Of a stretch of 64,000 nucleotides of DNA, positions 24,101 through 36,100 are shown piece after piece. Each line of letters opens with the position of its first letter. Position 1 is the stretch's first letter. The notes beneath the pieces are model-generated. The model ran no database searches, was not told where the DNA came from, and was given only the letters and a program-made list of their open reading frames with translations. The stretch lies in assembly GCA_022828595.1 (NCBI GenBank), contig JAKGHH010000002.1, positions 67,552,383-67,616,382 of the forward strand, given 5' to 3'. Position numbers and translations under genes: made by a program. This stretch comes from Nelumbo lutea (Eukaryota; Streptophyta; Magnoliopsida; Proteales; Nelumbonaceae).

Positions 24101-27100
24101 AAAACTAAATAAACTAAAAAAATGGATAAGGCTTACACAGTTGAATTTAACATCTGCATGAGCCTTCTCTGGTTGGAGTGGCACCGGCTGACAAGATCAA
24201 CTATCACTTCATCTTTTAGGGCCTAAAAAGACAAATGCAATAGAACTTTCAACTTTTGTCAAATTATACAGTGACAAGTAACAAGGATAAAATCATATCT
24301 TAGTATTTTTTATAGGAAATAAAAATTTTTATTAAATAATAAATAGTATCAAGTTATACGATGAAGGTTTCCCAATGAGAAACGCAAGATGCAACCTCAA
24401 TTACATAATATCATTTACAATTGAGTCCAATATAGATGATCCTTATTCACCCCTAGCTTAATTAAGTTGTCTGCCATCTCATTGGTCAATCTCCTTTCCT
24501 TTTTTTGATCAGTAAAACAAAAATAATAATTCATTAGAATTAAAGAAAGAAAGAGATACAACAAGAAGTTGTGAAAAAACAGAGAACCAAAGAAAAAACA
24601 AAACCACCCAAAGCTATTAACTATGCCCAATACATAATCTGTCTTTGAACCCCTTGCTTGGCTAAGCCATCAGCCAAACAATTTGCAGATCTTCTAACCC
24701 AATCAATTTGAATACTCATATCTCCTCAGAGTCATTTCAAACACCTTAAATTATTCCTCAAGTGCCAAATCACCTCTTCCCCCTTTTTCAGCCATCCCAC
24801 AACAACCTTCAAGTCCCCTTCAATGATCAATCTTCTAACACCCAAAACTCGTGAGAGCCAATCTCCTTTCCCATTGAAGTCTTATAGTCACATTTGTGCT
24901 TTGTGGTCAACCATTTAAATCCTTTCACAGCTTCCCTGTAAGTCTAGACTAGTATGTCTGGGCCCTTCAGCCCCCAACTATTAGCTTAGAATCCCCTTCA
25001 ATTGATAATTTGCCATAGTTCAACTCTCTAGCAATCTGTTCTCCTTGCAACACTGATTGGAACTCAGCATGAATAGAGTCCCCTACTCCTGCAAGACCTG
25101 GATATAAGGCAATTCTGCATTCCTGAAAACACCCCCTATCCCCTCCTATTCATGAAGTCCTTGGATAATCCAGGCTGTTACCATCCAAAATTGAGTTTTA
25201 TGAATCCTTCTTCAGGAGGTACCCAAACCAAAATAGGCATTTCCTTATTAGCTGAACTTTCTGCCACAGATTCCCAATTCTGCCAAATATCACCAAAGGA
25301 AAACTGGGAGAACAAATCCAAAGTTTTGGCCCAATGTATAGCCCTCTTTATAATGCAAAATCCCAAACAGCATCCTTGTTTCTTTCTTTAAAAATTCTAG
25401 CATTTCTCTCCTCCCAAACCATCCAAACCAAAGTAACCTGCAAACAGCAGGTCTCCACGGGATCCTATCCCTTCTCTTGGGCCATCCAAAGGTTGCAAGA
25501 TTAAATAAGCAACCAACCTGCAAAGGCAAATTCTACCCACAACCAAAAAAAAAAAAAAAGACCAACTTTCCCAAGGGCCTGCCAACAAAAGGACAGGAGA
25601 TAAGTAAGTGGTAATAGCTCTCACCATTAGCTTAGCAGAGAATACACCAGTCTGGGAAAATACTGAGGAAGGGTCTTCTTTTTTGTAGGTTATCCCAAGT
25701 AGTTAATTTCCCATGAATGACTTCACAACAAAGATCTCCAACCTTGGGTAGATGGTTTGGACCAAATTTCTTTAGAAGAGAAAATCATAGAGGTATTGAT
25801 CAAAAAAAAGAAAATCATAGAGGTAGCAGTAGAGCACAGGGAAGAGAAAAAGGAAGCACAAGAGAATAGGCCCTTAGGTGAGGAGTCCAAACCCGACTAT
25901 CTAGTTTAGAGGGATCCAAAAGGAAATAATCAAGAGCTTGCAAAAGCAAGGCAACACAATCAAACTCATGGTCTTTCAAATTTCTTCTCAAACCTAGGTC
26001 CCAACTAATACCTACCGTCAGGGAGAAAGAAGCAAATCTTTGGGTAGGTTCATTTTTAAACAAGGAGAGGGAATACAAGGAAGGAAAAAATGGTTGGGTC
26101 CTAGTTTTTTTTTTTTTTTTTTTGATCAATAACACTTTCATTAATTCAACAGTAGAAAATTTACAAGTGGAAGACAAACACACTTATCCTCCAAGAGTCA
26201 CAAAGAACTTCAAGAAATGAAAAAAGAAAAAACAAAGATACAAATTGAGTTAGGTTGGTCCTAGTTGCTGGGTTTTGTTTTGGTTTAGGGTCTGGGAATT
26301 GAGTTAGGTTGTTGTCTTCTTTTGTTTTTTGTAATTTATGAGAAAAGAATCCTATTTGTAAGAAGGGTGAAGGGTTGTATTGTTTTAGGTAGGTCCTGGT
26401 TGGTTACTTTGGGGGGGGGGGGGGGGGATATCTTATCACCTGTTTGTACTCTCTTTTTCTTTAATATTTTTCTTTTTATTTATTAACAAAAAAAAGAAAA
26501 TAGGTCCTTAAGACTAGCGTTAGTTACCAACCCAAAGTTCTTCCCAGAACATGACTTTATCTCCACTCTCCAATACATGCATCATACCTATTGAGGCTTA
26601 GAAACTGAGGGAGAATTCCATGTATAGCTTTCCATGGAGAAGCCAAAGTAGCATGTTGACAGACACCGGAGAAGCCAAGTAGCATGTTGACAGACACCAG
26701 CATCCTGACCATGGCCAACCTGCCCATGTATGCTTTCTACTACCTCATGCCAAAGTCTCTCCCTCTCCAAAGGCCATCTCCACAACCACTTACCCAACAA
26801 AGCTATATTATTCTTCCCTATATTGCCTATGCTCAAAACCCCTTGTTCCTTTCTCTTGCAAATTATTTTCCCATTTTAACCAAATGATCCTCCTTTCACC
26901 AAGCTGCCACAAGAAATCCCTCACAATCTTCTCTAATTTCAACACCTACCTTTGTGGCATCCTGAATATTAAAAGGTAGTAAATCAGCAGGCTTTCTAAA
27001 GTGGATTTTATTAAGGTTGTTTTTCCCCCTAAAGAGATATAGTTCCTTTTCCACAGTGCCAATCTATTAGCCCATCTTTCTACAATTGGGCTCAAAACCT

Positions 27101-30100
27101 ACTTTCCTGTGGGTTGCTTACTAAAGGCAAGCCTAGTATTTCCTTAGCTAGGAAGTAATAGAGCAACCAAAGAATCCACTATTGCATTCAACTCCTCCTC
27201 AATTAAATTTATCCCAACCACACAACTCTTCTCAAAATTAATTTTTAATTTTAAAAGATGTTCAAACAACTTCACGACCCATTTAGGTTCCTTGCCTTCT
27301 AAGGATCCTTAGCATCAAAATAAATAAATAAATGAATGAATAATTGTATCATTCGCAAACTACAGATGTGTTACTATCGTGCCATTCCTTCCAACCCTCC
27401 ATCCTTTAAAAATGTCCATCCTATCTACCCTCAAAATTAATCCACAGATCCACTATCAAGGTAAATGGGAAGGGTGAAAGAGAATCCCCTTGTCTTAGTC
27501 CTCTCTTACCTAGGGAAGAAAATCCTTAACTACACCATTCAGTGATTTAAAAGGCGTGCCTCAAGGTAGGCGCCTCACCAAGGTCCTAGGCACAGCCCTT
27601 TCAAAAGGCGCACACCTGGTGTGCCTTGCGCCTAACCCAGGCATGTGCCTTTTGAAACTAAGACACTTTTTTTGCTTTTTTTGTGTTTAGCGGTTGGGTC
27701 AGGGGCTCCGCCCCCAGACCCCCGTGCGCTTCGAGAACCCCCTATTTGGTAATGTTGTTCATTCACTCATCCTAATAAAATGTCTTCTTAAAAAGCAATT
27801 AAAACTATAAAATCGTTATTTTTTTGTATGAGAACTAAGAACTTAAGACCTAGCGTGGACTTGTTTGGGCTTGCCTCGAGGGGCATGGTACAAAGGCGGC
27901 TCATAGAATCAAGAATGTAATATGTTTTACATCACATTAGCCACTTGAAATAATGCAATTGAGAAAAAAAAAAAGAGATTATGGGTTTCATATGCTTGAA
28001 AATGTTTTATATATTAGATTTTATTTTTAAATTCTCATTTGAATATGCTTTACATGTTATATTTATGTATTTTAATATTAGATAATAGGTTTTTTAAAAC
28101 ATTTAATTTAAAATTAAATTTTATATTTTTATTAATATTATGTTTCATATTTTTTTATTTTTTTATTTTTTATTTTTTTTGTCTTTTTTATTTTTTAGCC
28201 TTTTTTTATTTTTGCGCCTTGCTTAAAAAGGTGTGCGCCTTGCCTTGCACCCCAGGCGCAAATTGACCCCTGTGCCTTTTTTGCCTTGCACTTTTAAAAG
28301 ACTGACACCATTGATGATAGTCAAATAATGACAGGTTTTTAGGCATCCTTCAATCTATCCACACCACCTTCCCCCAAACATGCATCTTCTCATTATTTAT
28401 AGTAGAAATAACCAATCTACCATATCATAAACCTTTTCAAGATCCAACATACACACAAAACCTTTCTTTCTCCTTTTCAAGATCCAACATACACACAAAA
28501 CCTTTCTTTCTCCTTTTCAAAACCTCCACATACTCACTGCATTGGCTATCAAAATTTGATTAGAGATCTTGTCCACCTTGAATGAATGCCCCTTGGAATT
28601 GGCTTATTATAGTTGGTAGGGTTGTTCTTAATCTTAATGATAGCACACTTGCCACTATCTTATAAATTCTGGTCACCAAACTAATAGGTTTGGAGTCGTT
28701 TGGCTGAAAGCATCTCCCTTCTTAGGTGTTAAAGCTATGAAAGTAGCATTAATACTCAGGCTAATGAAGTGTTTTTCAGCAAACTCCTCAAAAACTACCC
28801 AAAGATCAAATTTAATAATCTCCCAACACAATTGGTAAAAAGCCATGGTGAAGTAGAGGTGTAAATCGGGTTATGCCAGGCTGGCTCTCTCCCTCCATAG
28901 GGATACTTTGGGGCACGGCCCACAGCCCGAGCCTACGTGAGCCACTGTTGTGTTGTGGGTTGAGCAATCGGGCCAAGCCTTGGGCAAGGCTGGGCCGAGC
29001 TCTGAGAGGTCTACTTAGAAAAAAAATCTTTAAATTTTTATTTTATATGAATTTTGATGTATACAATTGTTTATATATACAATAATTAAATAAAATAGTA
29101 TAGTAAAATTGAAAAAAAATATATATATATATATTATTATATAATTATAATACATAATATATATAAATATATATATGGGTCATGCTAGCACACGGGTTGT
29201 AGCCTGTAGGCGACATGGCCCATTCCATCGTGTCGTGCTTGGCATGGCTGGCGTATTGTCGTGTCGGGCAACAAGTGGCATGGCCTAATTTATAGCTATA
29301 TGGTGAAGCCATCCAAGCTCGAAGCTTTAGATCTATCCATTTAAAAAATAGCCCTCCTAATTTCCTCCAACTCGAAATCCATCCCCAATAATCTTGCCAC
29401 TTCAACGTCCAAATTTGGCCAATTCAACCCCTCCACATTGAACCTGTTAGCTTCTCACCTATAAACTACCTCAACATGATCCACAAAACACATAATAATT
29501 CAATCATCTTGCCACTTCAACGTCCACACTTGGCTAATTCAACCCCTCCACATTGAACTTGTTAGCTTCTTGCCTTCTATAAAGTACCTCAATATGATCC
29601 ACAAAACACTTAACAATCCCCTCTTGAGTCTTTATCATATAATATTTCTCCATTCATTTCCAATTTTACCACAAAGTTCTTTCTTCTTCTACCATTAGCA
29701 ATTGCATTGAAGAATTTAGTATTATCATTCCCCTCCTTAATCCATTTATGCCTAGATTTCTATCTCTAATAGATCTCTTCCTTAATAAGTATTTTTCCCA
29801 GCTCCTTCAAATTTCATGTCAACCTCCTATCCTCCTCACTTATAAGGCCCCAACTCTCCTTATCATCTAGCTGCTTAATTTGAGAGGTTACGCTTAGCCT
29901 TTTTTTCTCTATTCTTCCAAAATGATCTCTATTCCACTCCTTTATCCTACCTTCTAATCTTTGCATCTTCTTATGGAACCTTACTCCTTTCCAAGGTATT
30001 CCCCTCAAATCTTCTCCCCACCATTCCTCCACCTTATGAATAAAATCCAGGTGTGTAAGCCACATATTTCAAATCTAAAAGGTGGTATGACCATTCAAAA

Positions 30101-33100
30101 AAGTCCCCAACTCCAATTCTAATTGGACAATGGTCATATTAACTCTCGGCAATGCCTAGCTACCAATCCTACCTAATGTTTTTTTTTATATAAATAAATG
30201 AACCTTTTATTAATTTGGAAATATTAGCACGTACAAGCAGACCTTGGAGAGGTTTGAGCTGCGATCGCTCCACTAAAAAAGAAAACAAAAGCAATAAATT
30301 ACAGTTGTGCCCAATACAAAGCTTCCCTAGCTGCCCCTTGCTTGGCTAGAAAGTCCCCCGTAGCATTTGCTGATCTCCCCACCCATTGTATTCTTAGGTC
30401 CATGTTTCTTGTTAGCACCTAAAACTTTTTAATTTCATTCTTAAAGCACCAAACTACTGACTCTAGGTCCTGCAACCAGCTTCTTACAACCTTTGAGCCA
30501 CTTTCAACAATTAGTTGTTCCACCCCTAATTGAGCTGCAAACTGTACACCTTGCAGGGCAGCAAACATTTCTGCTCTAGTAGAGTCTCCCACTCCTAAAT
30601 GACCTGAGAAGATAAGCATCACATTCCCGACTTCATTCCTCAATACCCCACCTAACCCAGAAGGGCTTGGGTTCCTAGACTGCTTCCATCAAAATTCAAC
30701 TTCAAGAAGCCTACAGGAGGTGATGAGCAGCTTGTTCTCACTTTAGTCTTGGAAGATGAAGAACTTGCCACTACTGCCTAGACCTGTTCATGGGTCGGGT
30801 GGCCCGACGGGCTGGCCCGGCCCCTGGACGGGCTTGAGCATGTGTTTTAGCCCACGGGCTTGACCTCGGGCCTAAAAGCCGGAGTCCGACTATTTTACGG
30901 GCCGGGCTCGGGATTTGTTAGAAAAGCCCGGCCTGAGCTTGGCCCGGCCCGACTTTTCCTAAACTACCTAACCCTAACCCTAAATATTTAAAATTTTTCT
31001 TTTCATTCTCCTTTCTCACTCTCACTCTCAGAAGCGGCGGCTCTCATTTCTCCCTCTCAACTCTCAGAACCGGTGAACCCAACTGCACTTGCGAACTCAG
31101 TCACCAACGGCTGACTCCACTAGAACTAGTCATCTATCTCTTTGGCGGTGATCTCTCTCTCTCTCTCTCTCTCTCTCTAGCTGGCACCGTTTTCATCTTC
31201 CTTCTTCTCATTCTCAGTTCTCTTTCCAACCGGCGCCACCAAAACCTAGGCACACCATTTTCATTCTGCGAACTCAGGCACCGGCGGCTAGCACCACCAG
31301 ATCTAGATCGCCTCTCTCGCGGTGAGCTCTCTTTTTCTCTCTCTCTCTCTAGTCGGCATTGTTTTCATCTTCTATTTTCTCACTTTCTGGGTTTCTATTC
31401 TCACTCTCAGTCTCCCAGGAATCGGTGAACTCAACAGCACCATTCTCTCATACCTCAGAGGGCACCGACGCTCAGACTCCCAAGTCGGGCTTCGGGCTCG
31501 GGCTCGGGCCAGCCCGTTGGTCGGGCCGGCTCGGGCTCGGGCCTAAAAAATTTATGTTAATAAAGAGCCAAAGCCCGGCCCGAGCCCAGCCCGGCCCGGC
31601 CCAGCCCATGAACAGGTCTGCCCAATTCCTCCAAATGTCATTAAAGGAGAATTGGTGGAACAAGTCCAACGATTTCAGCCAACGAATCACCCTAACCAAG
31701 ACACAGCCCTAATCTCTTGAAGGTTTCTTTCCTTCTCCAAAAATGTTTTAGCATTCCTTTCTTCCCAATTTGTCCATATCAATGCAGCTCTTGCACACCT
31801 CCACATGATTTTACCCCTTTTCTGCTTCCAAACAAAAGTAGAGGGATCAAAAAGCAATCTTAAATCTGCTAGCAAGTTCCAACTGCTCCCAAACAAAAAG
31901 AGAAGCCAATCCCATAACTTTGTAGTAAAGGAACAAGAAATTAGCAAATGATAACAGTCTTCACTCTGAGTTCTACAAAGGATGCACCAGTTGGGGGAAA
32001 TATAGAAAAAAGGCCTTGTCTTCTGTAGATTGTCCAAGGTACCAATTCTACCTAATGGTCTTCCCACTTAGTATTGAAAATAAATCTATCCAACTTCAAG
32101 CAAATAGGGTAGACCTGTAAATTGGACCACGTGAACAAAGTATGCTGAACATGAATCTCTTTTAGTTCGCAAGTGTCTATTAACTCATTGAACTTCCTCA
32201 TGCTGGTAGAGATTTGTTGATTGGGATTATTTGTCTCATTGGTGAATCTGATCACATTACAGCCCCCACCTAAGCACCAAGGACCGTCCCACAATCCCCT
32301 AATATCAAAGAGCTCCTCCCACATTTCATCTCTTTCACTATAATTGTTGGGCACGTAAACATTAGACAAAACAATGTAAAGCCATCCCACATTTCTCTAT
32401 GCCTATGAAAGATATTGTACAGCTCTATAAATCTCAAATATAAAGGTGAGTTACCAGTTATCATGCAAGTGAAAATTTTCTAAAGAATTGGTTACCTTGT
32501 GAAACACAAGCACAGAGAGCCAAAATCATGTGCTTCCAAAACAGAGTAAATTGGCATTTCCCACATGTTTGATGGCAGATGTTTGGATACAACCTGGGCA
32601 GGTTAGATAGGGCTGGGGGGCAATAAATGCCTTACACTAGAAAGACTTTTACCAACAGTCCCTAGAATAACCAGCCCAAGCCCAACCCAATCTGACATGA
32701 CTAACCTTAACCAATTGGAACTAGACTGAATTGCCTTCTGTTAGGCTTTGTTTTAAAATATATGCCTAACAATAGGAAAGACTTTTCCCCAGAGTAACCA
32801 ACCCAAGCCCAACCCAGTCTGGCATGACTAACCTTAACCAATTAGAACTAGACTGAATTGCCTTCTGTTAGGCTTTGTTTTAAAAAATATGCCTAACACT
32901 AGAAAGACTTTTACCAACAGTCCCTAGAGTAATCAACCCAAGCCCGACCCAGTCTGACATGACTAACCTTAACCAATTAGATCTAGGCTGAATTGCCTTC
33001 TGTTAGGCTTTGTTTTAAATAAATCCCAGGATAGGTGCACTGTATCAGAGGTTTTTTTTTTTTTTGAAAACTGTGAAGTAAAGTGCTTTCATTAAAAGAT

Positions 33101-36100
33101 CCATAATAAAGACACCTGTAAAATGAAAAATGAACAGAGGATATACAAAAACCATCTCATCCCTAACAGCCTTAATCCCCCCCAAACGAAAACAATTAAA
33201 TTTGCAAATATCAACCCAGAAAGGTCCCTCAAAATTCAGCTTTGGTGGTTCAGTCAAGGAGAATTCCAATTTCCAATCAGGGTTACTTAGGCACTTAGGC
33301 CTAAAATCCAAAACCATCAAAATTAGTTATTTTGTGTTTGCTTGTGTTTTTCACTTTTTCTTTTATTTTGTTAATGTAAAAACTGTAGAATAAGCAAGAA
33401 AATGTAGACAGCTATGTAGATTTTTAATGGAGTTACCACTGTCTGATGCTTGAGAAATCGGTTTCTGATGAGAGATGGAGGAGGTGTTTTTTTTTGTATT
33501 TGATGATATGCACCACACTAATACCCTCCCCCCCCCCCCAAAGTCAGTGGTTGCGGGAACCAATCCTGCATCTAAGCTGTAGCGAATCAGCTAACATACC
33601 AACTGAGCCACCCCTCAGTTGAAAGTTGGAATGTTATGGAACTTGCCAATTTTCTTACTGCAGTAAACAGCTTCCTGAAGGGTTCTTTTCAGACCAAATT
33701 GGATCTCTAGACCAAAAAGACTTAATGTCATCTTTCTTTGGGGTATTTGAAGGTGGTATTTTGTGTAGATTGATTAGCCTATCAAATAGATCCAATTTGT
33801 TTAGATTTTAGAGGTTTCAAAGAGTTAAAGATACAGTTGCAATGTCACACAATCATCAAGTGAAGGTTTTGTTTCACTTCAACTAGCTTATAATAATGCA
33901 TGTACATATTCAACCGTTCAAAAAGTTGATTAAATTACCACATGTTATGTATACACAAGCATGTGCACACAAAGAGACACATTCAAATGTTTTCTTCATG
34001 TGTAGGCCATAGTGAAAATACTTCACTTTTCAGATTGATACAGTAAATACCAATTATTGTTGCACAAGGATGGAGCTAAATATATAACTGCAAATACCTC
34101 ACGATCATTTGGGTTCACTGCCTGCAGCATCTCAGTTAGAAGCTCCATAATGCTCCGCATAGAATCAATGTTTGATAGACTGAAATGATACGGGAAACAT
34201 TTAAACAAAAGCCAGTCCCCCCAAACACTCCCCCTCCCCGGCAGCAGGGAAAAGGTAATAATAATCAACAATCTTTTCAGACCAAAGTCAAAGCCAAGCC
34301 TTACCTTAAACTCTCTACCTCAGATGCCATTGCTTCATCAAGCCTTCTTGTGGTATTGCTGGGCATACCATATCCTGCTTGAATATGTCTTGGCATTGGA
34401 TGTGTAACAGGTGGTGTAAATATAGGAGCCGCATCTGATGAACGCTGTGGAAATTCTACTCCAGACCGCTGCCATTGGTACAATCCCAATTTAAGAATCG
34501 TATTGTCCATGAATTTGGCAAGGCTTATAGTTTATTATATAAAGAACCAAATGCAAGTTTTAGTTGGTAGCATATGCATACCCTTAATTCCTCATATGCC
34601 CAGTAATATTGAGGATATTTCCCCGCAGGTCCACCAAATGCTTCTTGCCAAGAGTCTAGCAAGACTAATATTTTATCTCTCACATTCATATCCATCTGTA
34701 GAAATCCATAGAGGAAACTTCTTATAACCTGACTTGCAAGAGTACTCCAAATGATACATGGTAATAACAATTAACAAATGCACGGGAAAATGGTCAAATG
34801 AAGAAGAAAAGTGTAGTATAAATAATTACTTAATACAAGTTAATGAAAGAAAAGTATCAAGATATCATTCAAATACCTATCCAGGTTACCTATAAAAGAA
34901 AGAGATAAAAGCATATTTCTGGAATGAAATATTATCACCCAAGTATATGGTGGGACGATACTATCAGCCAGGCTGGGTTTTGACCACTTCATGGGCTAAA
35001 AAAATCCAGATCATCACTTGCCTTTCTGGCCACTACTCCTGGCTGCTTGGTGATATATCTAAACTATGCCTGAATTCAAAGAAAAAATAAACCATGCAAT
35101 GACTTGAAATAGGGTCTACCATTTGGTCACCTAAGGCCAAACTTTGAAGAATACTGCCATTTTAAGCAAAGAATAAGCCATCCAACAAATTCAAGCATGG
35201 TCCAAAATCTGCTCAAGTATGGCTGGAATTTGATTGCAAGATATAACCACCTTGAGAAGACAATGATTTCATTGGGGACCTTGGTCCATCAGGTATAGGC
35301 CGCATGTGTAGAACAACAATGGTGTTATCAAGTAACACTTTTTTGGCCAGTGAGACTCTCTTAGTGCTCCAAAAGATCAAATGCATGACTTCATAGGACT
35401 AAAGCTAAGAGGGAGCTGTGGCCTGTGGTAGAGATAGTCCCAAATGATCATGGATTCATTGGATGGATGAGTAGAACATCCTATTCCAATGATCTGTAAG
35501 GTCCATTAATGCAACGACTGATAAGGTTGCTGGATATAACATCTAAAGAAATGATCTATATTGCAGCTTGTCTTTGCCAAGCTAACTTTTCTTCCATTTC
35601 CTTGTACTATTACTGCTGTTGCCTCGAGTGGTGTTAGAATTCATCTCCCTTCTTTCTTGATGAACTGACTTGAGAGAAAAAGAACTTATCTGAAAATCTC
35701 ACCTGCTTTTTTACAATCTTCACCATCTCCTGTAGAATATTCCTTTCAGCAATTTGAAAGTGCACGTTATCACCACAGTTCTTTATGATTGTTTCCAAAA
35801 GCTGAAAAACAAAAGAGAAGAAATTGATTGAGTTTTCAAAAAAAAACAAAATTGCCATAACAGTATTGCTTTTGTCTGAAGTAATCAAACAAGTAATCAT
35901 GCATGAGGTACCAGCTACAAGAATCATACTAGAGATTCTAAAGTGACAAACACATCCACCCATTTCTGCATGGATTTGGAGATTATGAATATATTTATTC
36001 TAAATACAAGCATTTGCAATTCGATATAAGAATGTATATGAAAAACTCCCATTAAACATACCGTCAAAGCAAGTAGTTGAACCTTTGGGTTCTTATTCTG

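Larger units (their letters stand above)
30179..32039 (-). mobile_element. 5'-truncated LINE nested in the endonuclease region of another LINE
   Basis: The target duplication TACCAATYCTACCTAATG is seen at 30161-30178 and 32040-32057 (17 of 18 bases). The minus strand reads zf-RVT ([20 protein letters not shown], about 32000-31930), then a linker ([20 protein letters not shown]). An RNase H follows (30720-30419: [10 protein letters not shown], then [20 protein letters not shown]). A T-run at 30179-30187 is the poly(A) tail. The element is split by the hAT insertion at 30779-31619. Excising it rejoins the host LINE from [13 protein letters not shown] to the MWLTHLDF segment. Confidence 0.85.
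24310..32470 (-). mobile_element. Near full-length decayed LINE filling TOL intron 6
   Basis: Pieces on the minus strand join into one L1-type ORF2. Endonuclease is 32390-32052 (NVYVPNN, then FTWSN and LDRF). The linker at 30065-29814 has MWLTHLDF and [10 protein letters not shown] has [18 protein letters not shown] (about 28690-28640), [11 protein letters not shown] (about 28440) and [11 protein letters not shown] (about 27490). Its FADD box is decayed to FANDTI (about 27355). The thumb ends near 26500 (FWEELWVGN). The zf-RVT is about 25690-25600 (DWCILC...SYYHLLISC), and RNase H is 25240-24859 plus 24495-24420 ([11 protein letters not shown]). It is interrupted by the elements at 24500, 25796, 26105-26497, 27540, 28854 and 30179. 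Internal tandem duplications (26637, 28431, 29393) and stops show long neutral decay. It has the same sense as TOL. The 5' end of the endonuclease is missing. Confidence 0.8.

Noticed and set aside
28039..28266. Phe/Leu-rich open frame that looks like a membrane protein
   Set aside because: Product of T-rich filler in the hAT-type element at 27540-28304.
31322..31712. Arg/Ala/Pro-rich open frames
   Set aside because: They come from the GC-rich subterminal repeats of a TIR element and have no family.
33541..33618. Considered as a tRNA gene on the minus strand
   Set aside because: A and B boxes are present but the cloverleaf does not close and an A-rich tail and unrelated 3' part follow; a SINE fits better.
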